Assembly (NCBI RefSeq): GCF_900236475.1
Contig: NZ_LT963352.1
Span: 8,341,001 to 8,405,000 of the forward strand
Length of the DNA stretch: 64,000 bases
Direction of reading: 5' to 3'
From: Streptomyces chartreusis NRRL 3882
GTDB lineage: Bacteria > Actinomycetota > Actinomycetes > Streptomycetales > Streptomycetaceae
Shown one piece after another: positions 58,261 through 64,000 of this stretch (the stretch's first letter is position 1; every line of letters begins with the position of its first letter). The notes under the pieces are model-generated. The model was given only the letters and a program-made list of their open reading frames with translations, ran no database searches and was not told the origin of the DNA. The position numbers and the translations under genes were made by a program.

Positions 58261-58923
58261 TCAGTCCCCGTACGAGACGCGCACCTCCTTGAAGCCCAGG
58301 GAACGCAGCAGGCCTTCGAGCATGCCCGTGGTGTTGGTCTCGGCCCGGGCGGTCAGCTCGCTCTCCTTCGCCGCGTCGCCGATGTGCCGTACCGCGAGTT
58401 TCTGCACGGCCTGTTCGCCGTTGGGGTTGTCCGAGAAGAGGTCGCCCAGGCGGTCGAAGAGACCGCGCTGCTTGGAGACGGCGTAGGAACGGTCGGGGTC
58501 GAGGGCCGGCTTGCCCAGTCGCGCGTGGGGCAGCCGGAGCGTGGCGGACGTGCGGTCGCCGTTGACCTGTACGTCGTTGTCGCCGACCTTGCCCAGGTCG
58601 ACGTAGGCGTCGACGGTGCCCGCGCCGACGTACAGGGTGCGGGTGCCGCGGATCGCGTCGGGGAGGAACTTGGCGTCCTTCTCCAGGTCCACGACGACCT
58701 GGAAGTTGCCGGAGGCGGCGTCGTAACGGCTGAGGTCCTGGATGGACTTCAGCAGCGCGGGGCCGGACCGGTCGTGGGTGTCGGTGCCGAACAGGTCCTT
58801 CAGGCCCGGGATCACGCTCAGCCGGATCCCGGCGAAGAACACGACGAGCACCAGCACGAGCGCGCCGAGCACCTTCGCCCAGCCGGGCACGCGCCCGGGG
58901 AGACGCTTGACGGGAGTCGTCAT
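58261..58923 (-). CDS. DUF4230 membrane-anchored protein
   Basis: This 220-residue protein has one N-terminal membrane helix (VLGALVLVLVVFFAGIRLSVI, ~18-38) and a soluble beta-rich part. I place it in DUF4230 (ASGNFQVVVDLEKDAKFLPD, GTRTLYVGAGTVDAYVDLG, AKESELTARAETNTTGMLEGLLRSLGF). Function unknown. It faces the Mrp gene set tail to tail with no gap. Start ATG 58923. Confidence 0.8.
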   Translation of the reverse strand: MTTPVKRLPGRVPGWAKVLGALVLVLVVFFAGIRLSVIPGLKDLFGTDTHDRSGPALLKSIQDLSRYDAASGNFQVVVDLEKDAKFLPDAIRGTRTLYVGAGTVDAYVDLGKVGDNDVQVNGDRTSATLRLPHARLGKPALDPDRSYAVSKQRGLFDRLGDLFSDNPNGEQAVQKLAVRHIGDAAKESELTARAETNTTGMLEGLLRSLGFKEVRVSYGD

Positions 58924-59023
58924 GCGACGGCCCTCCTTCCTACTGTCCGGATGCCCGCCACGGCCCTTGGCAGACCGGCCGGTTGAGGACGCAAGGACGT
59001 CAGCGGAAGCACGGGAGGGCGCA

Positions 59024-59096
59024 CAGGGGGTGTCCGCAAGGTCCCGTCGTCCGCCCGGACGCCGCGGGGCAGGCGGGACTTTGCGGACACCCCCTG
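59024..59096. terminator. Long stem-loop after the anti-sigma-antagonist gene
   Basis: CAGGGGGTGTCCGCAAGGTC (59024-59043, stem continues to 59046) pairs with 59074-59096 over 23 bases with one G-T mismatch, around a 27-base loop. It starts four bases after the stop of the STAS gene (59101, minus strand) and probably ends its transcript. Its length is unusual for a simple terminator. Confidence 0.6.
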
Positions 59097-59100
59097 GGCA

Positions 59101-59481
59101 TCACACCGGGCCGGAGGCCGCCTCCGGCTGCTCCAGGGCGGCGTCCAGCGTGGGCTGCGGGGGCAGCAGCCGGGACAGGCCGGTGATCCGCAGGACCCGC
59201 AGCGTCAACGGGTGGGCGCAGACGAGGAGCAGTTGCCCGTCCCGGTCGAGCACCCGGCTCCTGGCCCGGTACAGCAGCCGCAGGCCCGAGCAGTCGAAGA
59301 ACTCGATCCCGCTGAGGTCGATCACGATCCGGGCGGCGCGGCGGTTCGTCTCCCGGTCCAGGTGCGGGGCCATCTCCGTGGCCGCGGCGAGGTCGATCTC
59401 GCCGCGGAACTCCAGCACCGTGTGCCCCCGTTCCTGGCGGACGCGCAGATGCCGGGTGAGCGGTGCAGGTTCCTGCCGCAC
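59101..59481 (-). CDS. Anti-sigma-factor antagonist (STAS domain)
   Basis: This STAS-domain protein of 126 residues has FRGEIDLAAATEMAPHLD (~residues 24-41) and the phosphorylatable-serine loop IDLSGIEFFDCSGLRLLYRA (~53-72), in which DCSGL is the RsbV/SpoIIAA type. Such proteins release a sigma factor by binding its anti-sigma kinase. I chose GTG 59481, which has GGAGG nine bases before. The ATG at 59583 is in frame but lacks a ribosome site and adds a polar tail. No cognate anti-sigma factor is nearby, as is common in Streptomyces. Confidence 0.83.
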   Translation of the reverse strand: MRQEPAPLTRHLRVRQERGHTVLEFRGEIDLAAATEMAPHLDRETNRRAARIVIDLSGIEFFDCSGLRLLYRARSRVLDRDGQLLLVCAHPLTLRVLRITGLSRLLPPQPTLDAALEQPEAASGPV

Positions 59482-59707
59482 GACGAGATCGCCTCCAGCC
59501 TGCTCCGTGCGTGGGGAGGGGCCGCGGTCCTCACAACCGTTCCCCGCCCTGCAAGTTACCCTCCAACGAGTGAATTTGAGCATGTTCGATTGACATATGT
59601 CTCTGAATTGCGGCCGAGTTGGCCGAGGTTCGCGCGGGGCGTGCGCGGGCGTGAGCGCGGGCGTGATCTCCGGCGTGCGCCTCGGGCCACGACAGAGCGT
59701 CCCCGGA

Positions 59708-60145
59708 CTACGACAAGGCGTGCCACGCCTTGATGAGGGCCTGGCGGAACTGCTCGGTCTGGTGCGCCGTGAGGTCGCGCACCATCCGCTCCTCCAGCTC
59801 CCGGACGGGCCCGGCGCACTGCGCGAGCAGCTCCCGCCCGGCGTCGGTGAGCAGGATCAGCAGCTCGCGGCGGTTGCGGGGGTTGCGCTCCCGGCGCACC
59901 AGCCCGCGGCCCTCCAGGGAGCGGACCAGGTCGGCGATGGACTGCGCGGTGACGAAGGAGTCACGCGCCAGCTGGGCCGCCGACAGTCCGTCGTGCCGCT
60001 CCAGCACGGTCAGCGCGGTGTACTGGAGAGCGGTGATCCCGGAGGGTCTGACCAGCTCGTCCAGGTGGGAGCGCACGACGAGCTCCACCTGCTTGACCAT
60101 GTAGAGCAGGGAAGGGGGTGCCTTGGTCGCCTGTGCGTCGAGCAT
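59708..60145 (-). CDS. MarR-family repressor
   Basis: This 145-residue MarR-type regulator has winged helix-turn-helix region LSAAQLARDSFVTAQSIADLVRSLEGRGLVRR (~55-86, given in part) and flanking dimerisation helices. It is divergent from the aldehyde dehydrogenase gene across 103 bases that hold two palindromes. It probably represses both itself and the two dehydrogenase genes, and is released by an aromatic or aldehyde ligand. The ligand is inference. Confidence 0.88.
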   Translation of the reverse strand: MLDAQATKAPPSLLYMVKQVELVVRSHLDELVRPSGITALQYTALTVLERHDGLSAAQLARDSFVTAQSIADLVRSLEGRGLVRRERNPRNRRELLILLTDAGRELLAQCAGPVRELEERMVRDLTAHQTEQFRQALIKAWHALS

Positions 60146-60164
60146 GGATGCAGGCTAGAGCATT

Positions 60165-60213
60165 GACAGGAAACCTGTCTGTAAAGAGACTGCGAACCAA
60201 CAGGAATCCTGTT
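60165..60213. promoter_or_regulatory. Two MarR-type operators in the divergent region
   Basis: Site 1 is GACAGG-AAA-CCTGTC (60165-60179). Site 2 is AACAGGA-A-TCCTGTT (60199-60213). Both are perfect palindromes of 15 bases sharing the CAGGA/TCCTG core, with centres 34 bases apart. They flank the likely promoters of the MarR gene (start 60145) and the aldehyde dehydrogenase gene (start 60249). Confidence 0.72.
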
Positions 60214-60248
60214 TGTTGAAATCTTGGCGACGACGCTGAGGAGTGGCG

Positions 60249-61703
60249 ATGACCACCTTCGAGAGGGAACCCGGACGGCTGTTCATCGGGGGACAGTGGC
60301 GCGAGGCCGCCGACGGGGCGCGTACCGAGGTGGTCGACCCGTCCCGGGGCACGGTCGTCACCACCGTCGCGGAGGCGGGCCCGGCCGACGTCGACGCGGC
60401 CGTGCGGGCCGCCCGCGAGGCCCACGACGACGGCGCCTGGTCCGGTCTGAGCGGCCGCGAGCGGGGCCGGGTGCTGCACCGCGTCGCCCAGCTGATCCGC
60501 GAGAACGCCGACGAGATCGCCGCACTGGAGAGCCTCGACGTCGGCAAGCCGATCACGCTGTGCGGCGCCGTCGACGTGACGAACGCGGCCAACGACTACG
60601 AGTACTTCGCCAACCTCGCGCAGAGCCAGGACGGCGCCCTGCGCGACACCCCCATGAACGCCCTCGCCTACACCAAGCGCGAGCCGCTCGGCGTGGTCGC
60701 CGCCATCACCCCGTTCAACTTCCCGCTGATCCTCGCCGGCTCCAAGATCGGCCCGGCGCTCGCGGCCGGCAACACGGTCGTCCACAAGCCCGCCGACGAG
60801 ACCCCGCTGAGCGCCCTCTACATGGCCCGGCTGTTCCAGCAGGCCGGCGTACCGGACGGCGTGGTGAACGTCGTGACCGGCACCGGCCCGGTGGCCGGCG
60901 AGGCGCTGCTGCGGCACCGGGGCGTCGACAAGGTCGCCTTCACCGGCTCCACCGCGATCGGCAGGCACGTGGCGAGCGTCGCGGGCGAGGCCCTCAAGCC
61001 CGTCACCATGGAACTCGGCGGGAACGCCGCGCACATCGTCTTCGAGGACGCCGACCTGGAGAAGGCCGTCGGCGCCGTCATCAAGGGCTTCGTCTTCAAC
61101 ACCGGCCAGTTCTGCATGGGCGGCCCGCGCCTGCTGGTGGCCCGCTCGGTGTACCCCACGCTGCTCGGCATCCTCGCCGAGGCCGTGCCCGGTGTGCCGG
61201 TCGGCGACCCGCGCGACCCGGCCACGGTCGTCGGCCCGATGGCGGCCGAGAAGCACCTGAGGAAGGTCGAGGAGTACGTCGCCCTGGCCCGCAAGGAGGG
61301 CGCCCGGATCGTCTGCGGCGGCGAGCGGCTCGACCTGGACGGCGGCTACTACTACAAGCCCACCGTCATCGCCGACCTGTCGAACGACTCCCGCGTGGTC
61401 CAGGAGGAGATCTTCGGCCCGGTCCTCACCGTGCAGCCCTTCGACGACGAGGACGAGGCCGTCGCCCTCGCCAACTCCACGCCCTACGGCCTGGCCTCGG
61501 GCGTCCAGACCACCAACCTCGCCCGCGCGCACCGGGTCGCCGACCGGCTCCAGGCCGGCATCGTCTGGGTCAACGACTGGGCGATGCTCGACCCCGCGAT
61601 GCCCTTCGGCGGCGTGAAGGACTCCGGCTACGGCCGCGAGTACGGGCCCGAGGCGCTCGCCGGTTACACCAAGGTCAAGTCCGTCGTCGTCTCGCTCGAC
61701 TGA
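60249..61703 (+). CDS. NAD(P)-dependent aldehyde dehydrogenase
   Basis: This 484-residue aldehyde dehydrogenase has the catalytic glutamate in TMELGGNAAHI (~255), catalytic cysteine in NTGQFCMGGPR (Cys289), NAD-binding FTGSTAIGRHVAS (~233) and ITPFNFPLILAGSKIGPALAAGN (~156). EEIFGPVLTVQPF (~393) is the usual late motif. Start ATG 60249 has GAGGAG. An in-frame GTG six bases earlier is possible. It is followed, after 24 bases, by an alcohol dehydrogenase gene. The pair could turn an alcohol into an acid. Specificity (aromatic, aliphatic) is not visible. Confidence 0.9.
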   Translation: MTTFEREPGRLFIGGQWREAADGARTEVVDPSRGTVVTTVAEAGPADVDAAVRAAREAHDDGAWSGLSGRERGRVLHRVAQLIRENADEIAALESLDVGKPITLCGAVDVTNAANDYEYFANLAQSQDGALRDTPMNALAYTKREPLGVVAAITPFNFPLILAGSKIGPALAAGNTVVHKPADETPLSALYMARLFQQAGVPDGVVNVVTGTGPVAGEALLRHRGVDKVAFTGSTAIGRHVASVAGEALKPVTMELGGNAAHIVFEDADLEKAVGAVIKGFVFNTGQFCMGGPRLLVARSVYPTLLGILAEAVPGVPVGDPRDPATVVGPMAAEKHLRKVEEYVALARKEGARIVCGGERLDLDGGYYYKPTVIADLSNDSRVVQEEIFGPVLTVQPFDDEDEAVALANSTPYGLASGVQTTNLARAHRVADRLQAGIVWVNDWAMLDPAMPFGGVKDSGYGREYGPEALAGYTKVKSVVVSLD

Positions 61704-61727
61704 GACAGTCGTCAAGGAGCTCTTGCG

Positions 61728-62834
61728 ATGCCCACCACCACCCGTGCCGCGGTCGTCGAGTCCGGCGGCGCGCCCTTCACCCTCTCCGACGTCGTCCTGG
61801 ACGAACCCGGCCCGCACGAGGCGCTGGTCCGCATGGTCGCCACCGGCCTGTGCCACACCGACCTCGGTGTGGCGAGCGGCGGACTGCCCTTCCCGCTGCC
61901 CGGGGTCCTCGGCCACGAGGGCGCGGGCGTCGTCGAGGCCGTCGGCTCCGCCGTCACCGGCGTCACGCCCGGCGACCACGTCCTGCTCTCCTTCACCTCC
62001 TGCGGCGACTGCCGCAACTGCCGCGGCGGGCACCCCGCGTACTGCGCGACCTGGCTGCCGCTGAACCTGCTCGGCGGCAGCCGGGCCGACGGCACGAGCA
62101 CCATCAGCCGCGGGGGCCAGGCCCTGGGCGGGCACTTCTTCGGCCAGTCCTCCTTCGCCGAGCGGGCCCTGGCCGACGAGCGCAGCCTCGTCAAGGTCGA
62201 CCCGGACGTGCCGCTGGAGTCCATCGCCCCGCTGGGCTGCGGCGTGCAGACCGGTGTGGGTGCCGTCTGGAACGTCCTGAAGCCGGACACGGGCAGCACG
62301 GTCGTCGTCCTGGGCGCCGGAGCGGTCGGCCTGTCGGCCGTGATGGCGGCGGCCCTCACCCCGGCCACGCGGATCGTCGCCGTCGACAGGGTCTCCGAAC
62401 GCCTGTCGCTGGCGACGGAACTGGGTGCCACGCACACCGTCGACACGAGCGGGACGGCCCTCGCCCCGGCCCTCGCCGAGATCACCGGCGGCCGGGGCGC
62501 GGACGGTGTCGTGGAGACCACGGGCAATGTCGGCGTCCTGCGCCAGGGCGTCGACGCGCTCGCCGCCCGCGGCACCCTGGTCGTGGTCGGTGCCCCGCCC
62601 TTCGGCACCGAGGTCGCCCTCGACGTCAACGGCCTGCTCGGGGGCAAGCGGATCGTGGGCCTCACCCTCGGCGACAGCGAGACCCAGACCATGATCCCCG
62701 CGCTGGTCCGCCTGGTGAAGGACGGTCGGCTCCCGCTGCACCGCCTGATCGGCACGTATCCCTTCGGGGACATCGACCGGGCGGTGCAGGACATGAGGTC
62801 GGGCAAGACGATCAAGCCGGTCCTGATGTTCTGA
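61728..62834 (+). CDS. Zinc-dependent alcohol dehydrogenase (aryl-alcohol-dehydrogenase-like)
   Basis: This 368-residue medium-chain dehydrogenase has catalytic zinc ligands Cys42 (TGLCHTDLG) and GHEGAGVVEAVG (~63), a structural zinc cluster in SCGDCRNCRGGHPAYC (~90) and NAD-binding GAGAVGLSAVMAA (~193). It ends with FGDIDRAVQDMRSGKTIKPV. The build resembles class III/aryl-alcohol dehydrogenases such as AreB and XylB. AAGGAG precedes ATG 61728. It shares the MarR-controlled operon with the aldehyde dehydrogenase. Confidence 0.9.
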   Translation: MPTTTRAAVVESGGAPFTLSDVVLDEPGPHEALVRMVATGLCHTDLGVASGGLPFPLPGVLGHEGAGVVEAVGSAVTGVTPGDHVLLSFTSCGDCRNCRGGHPAYCATWLPLNLLGGSRADGTSTISRGGQALGGHFFGQSSFAERALADERSLVKVDPDVPLESIAPLGCGVQTGVGAVWNVLKPDTGSTVVVLGAGAVGLSAVMAAALTPATRIVAVDRVSERLSLATELGATHTVDTSGTALAPALAEITGGRGADGVVETTGNVGVLRQGVDALAARGTLVVVGAPPFGTEVALDVNGLLGGKRIVGLTLGDSETQTMIPALVRLVKDGRLPLHRLIGTYPFGDIDRAVQDMRSGKTIKPVLMF

Positions 62835-62874
62835 CGCGGAGAACCCGGGGGGTGCGGTGGACCTGTGTGTGCGG

Positions 62875-62920
62875 CCCGGCCGTGGCTTGTCGCGCAGTTC
62901 CCCGCGCCCCTTCGGGGCGG
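62875..62920. repeat. Streptomyces-type intergenic repeat with terminator hairpin
   Basis: CGGCCCGGCCGTGGCTTGTC followed by GCGCAGTTCCCCGCGCCCCT and TCGGGGCGG is the widespread 'TGGTTGTCGCGCAGTTCCCCGCGCCCC' intergenic pattern of Streptomyces. The part CGCCCC-TTC-GGGGCG (62905-62919) forms a 6-bp hairpin. It lies between two convergent genes (ADH and the oxidoreductase) and probably ends both transcripts. A relative in the other orientation stands at 21064-21146. Confidence 0.55.
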
Positions 62921-62934
62921 CGTTGCCGTCCGGG

Positions 62935-63885
62935 TCAGTCGTCGACCAGGACCAGCTTCCCCGTCGTTCGGCCCGTGTCGCCCGAGGCGTGGGCCTCCGC
63001 GGCGGCGGCCAGCGGGAAGGTTCCGGCGATGGTGGCGCGGAGCCTGCCCGTCTCGGCGAGTTCCGCGATCGTCTCCATGCCTGCGCGGTCGGCGTCGACC
63101 AGCATCCGGACCGCGCGCACACCGAGCCGCCCGGCCTCTTCGTAGAAGTCGTCCGAGCCTCCCGGCAGGATCGACACCACGACCCCGCCCGGGCGCAGGA
63201 CGCGCAGTGAGCGCAGGGCGTTGTCGCCGCCGATCGTGTCCAGGACGACATCGACGTCCTTCACGGCCTCGGTGAAGTCCGTCTCCCGGTAGTCCACCGC
63301 CTCGTCCACGCCGATCTCCCGCAGGAACCCGTGCTTGCCCGCGCTCGCGGTGCCGATCACATGGGCGCCGCGCGCCTTGGCGATCTGCACCGCCACGTGC
63401 CCGACCCCGCCCGCAGCGGCGTGGATCAGCACCCGCTGCCCGGGCCGCAGCTCCGCGTGCTCGACCAGCGCCTGCCACGCGGTCAGCGACACCAGCGGGA
63501 GCGCGCCCGCCTGGACGTGGTCGATCCCGGCCGGCTTGCGGGCCAGGGCCCGTACCGGAGCGATGACGTACTCGGCGTGCGAGCCGTGCCCGAACGGATA
63601 CGGCAGCATGCCGAAGACCTCGTCACCGGGCGCGAACGCCGCGACGCCGATGCCGACAGCCTCCACCACCCCGGAGACGTCCCAGCCGAGGACGAAGGGC
63701 GGATCGCCCAGGAAACCGCCCGTGGCGCGGTGCTTCCAGTCGGTCGGGTTGACCCCGGCGGCCCGCACCCGGACCAGCACCTCGTTCGGCCGGGGCGCCG
63801 GGCGCTCGATCTCCACTTCCTTCAGGACCTCGGGGCCGCCGAGGACGTCCTGGCTGATGGCTCGCATCGTGTTCTGTGTGCTCAT
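62935..63885 (-). CDS. NADP-dependent quinone-oxidoreductase-like protein
   Basis: This protein of about 316 residues is of the medium-chain dehydrogenase, zinc-free quinone oxidoreductase type. It shows VRAAGVNPTDWKHRA (~residue 40), GWDVSGVVEAVG (~67), the nucleotide loop VLIHAAAGGVGHVAVQIAKARG (~142) and VDEAVDYRETDF (~180). It probably reduces a quinone or enone with NADPH. I chose ATG 63885. A TTG at 63894 is also possible. It is divergent from a GlxA-type regulator gene, whose product may control it. Confidence 0.86.
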   Translation of the reverse strand: MSTQNTMRAISQDVLGGPEVLKEVEIERPAPRPNEVLVRVRAAGVNPTDWKHRATGGFLGDPPFVLGWDVSGVVEAVGIGVAAFAPGDEVFGMLPYPFGHGSHAEYVIAPVRALARKPAGIDHVQAGALPLVSLTAWQALVEHAELRPGQRVLIHAAAGGVGHVAVQIAKARGAHVIGTASAGKHGFLREIGVDEAVDYRETDFTEAVKDVDVVLDTIGGDNALRSLRVLRPGGVVVSILPGGSDDFYEEAGRLGVRAVRMLVDADRAGMETIAELAETGRLRATIAGTFPLAAAAEAHASGDTGRTTGKLVLVDD

Positions 63886-63922
63886 GGTGATCAAGCGTGC
63901 CCGTCCGCGCCCGAGCCGCCAA

Positions 63923-63936
63923 TGGCAGAATTGCCA
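63923..63936. promoter_or_regulatory. Palindrome TGGCA-GAAT-TGCCA in the last divergent region
   Basis: TGGCA (63923-63927) and TGCCA (63932-63936) are reverse complements around a 4-base spacer. They lie in the 71-base region between the oxidoreductase (start 63885) and the regulator gene (start 63957). The position fits autoregulation or control of the oxidoreductase. Confidence 0.4.
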
Positions 63937-63956
63937 ACCTTCGATAGGATCGTGCC

Positions 63957-64000
63957 ATGCGACGTGAGCGAGTGGTGGTCCTGGCCCTGGACGGCGTGTA
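63957..64000 (+). CDS. Start of a GlxA/AraC-type regulator gene (cut by window end)
   Basis: ATG 63957 opens a frame that reads MRRERVVVLALDGVY before the window ends. This short sequence is the usual opening of GlxA-family transcriptional regulators (DJ-1/PfpI-like domain followed by an AraC helix-turn-helix), in which VVVLALDGV begins the first beta-strand and loop. Only 14 codons are visible, so the call rests on this opening and on the divergent oxidoreductase gene. Confidence 0.55.
   Translation, partial: MRRERVVVLALDGV

Noticed and set aside
59961..63251. A 1096-residue minus-strand open frame opposite the dehydrogenases
   Set aside because: Antisense of the aldehyde and alcohol dehydrogenase genes. 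No family motif.

Overview
The window is high-GC actinobacterial DNA, and every feature points to Streptomyces: strong third-position GC in all real genes, frequent GTG/TTG starts, ATGA/GTGA stop-start overlaps, a DmdR1-type iron box, an ECF41-like sigma factor, a CYP102-like P450-reductase fusion, DUF2470 and DUF3626 proteins, and many TetR/LuxR/LacI/ROK/MarR regulators. No rRNA, tRNA, CRISPR array, insertion sequence or prophage gene was seen. No leucine TTA codon was met in the genes I read closely, but this was not an exhaustive count. From memory, unverified, the association of a CYP102 fusion gene with rhamnose genes also occurs in S. coelicolor.

Layout. 1-476 is the 5' part of a GAF-type regulator. 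707-2212 is the wreck of a sugar ABC transporter: a frameshifted, truncated binding protein joined to a permease remnant that carries a 105-bp micro-inversion and an internal in-frame deletion. 2240-3937 is a YtcJ-like amidohydrolase. 3900-6576 is a Zn/Mn ABC importer (znuB-znuC-znuA). 6748-8914 holds a YheO/DauR-like regulator, a PLP-dependent dehydratase and a cupin. 9104-11316 is a VWA/MoxR pair. 11480-13579 is a MacB/FtsX-type ABC exporter. 13799-14593 is a short-chain dehydrogenase.

The centrepiece is 14602-30152, a rhamnose regulon. One arm (minus strand) carries rhaI, a fused aldolase/dehydrogenase, rhaB and then lutA-lutB-lutC. The other arm (plus strand) carries the ABC importer (ATPase, two permeases, lipoprotein), the mutarotase rhaM, a secreted BNR_4 beta-propeller protein and a LacI-type regulator. 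The two arms face away from each other across a 260-bp region. In it each side has a clear -35/-10 promoter with a TGAA-n4-TTCA-type palindrome near its likely start point. Together the genes can take extracellular rhamnose through rhamnulose-1-phosphate to DHAP and lactaldehyde, then lactate, then pyruvate.

30262-38266 holds a proline-iminopeptidase-like hydrolase, a PIG-L deacetylase, an ECF41-like sigma factor, a Cys-cluster/pentapeptide-repeat protein, a stand-alone P450 with a divergent TetR gene, an iron-box DUF2470 gene and a Tat lipoprotein lactonase. 38385-41215 holds a FUSC membrane protein, an FBP (EF-G-binding) zinc protein and a DUF3626 protein, the last two separated by a 23-bp palindrome. 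41155-45134 is a PAS-LuxR regulator divergent from a 1060-residue P450-reductase fusion related to the stand-alone P450. 45165-53641 is assorted metabolic and regulatory genes. 53733-58923 includes a compact Mrp-like cation/proton antiporter set without the large MrpA subunit. 59101-62834 holds an anti-sigma-factor antagonist and a MarR-controlled aldehyde/alcohol dehydrogenase pair. The window closes with an NADP-dependent oxidoreductase divergent from the first codons of a GlxA/AraC-type regulator.

Functions come from reading motifs by eye. No database search was run. Operator and promoter calls are pattern-based.
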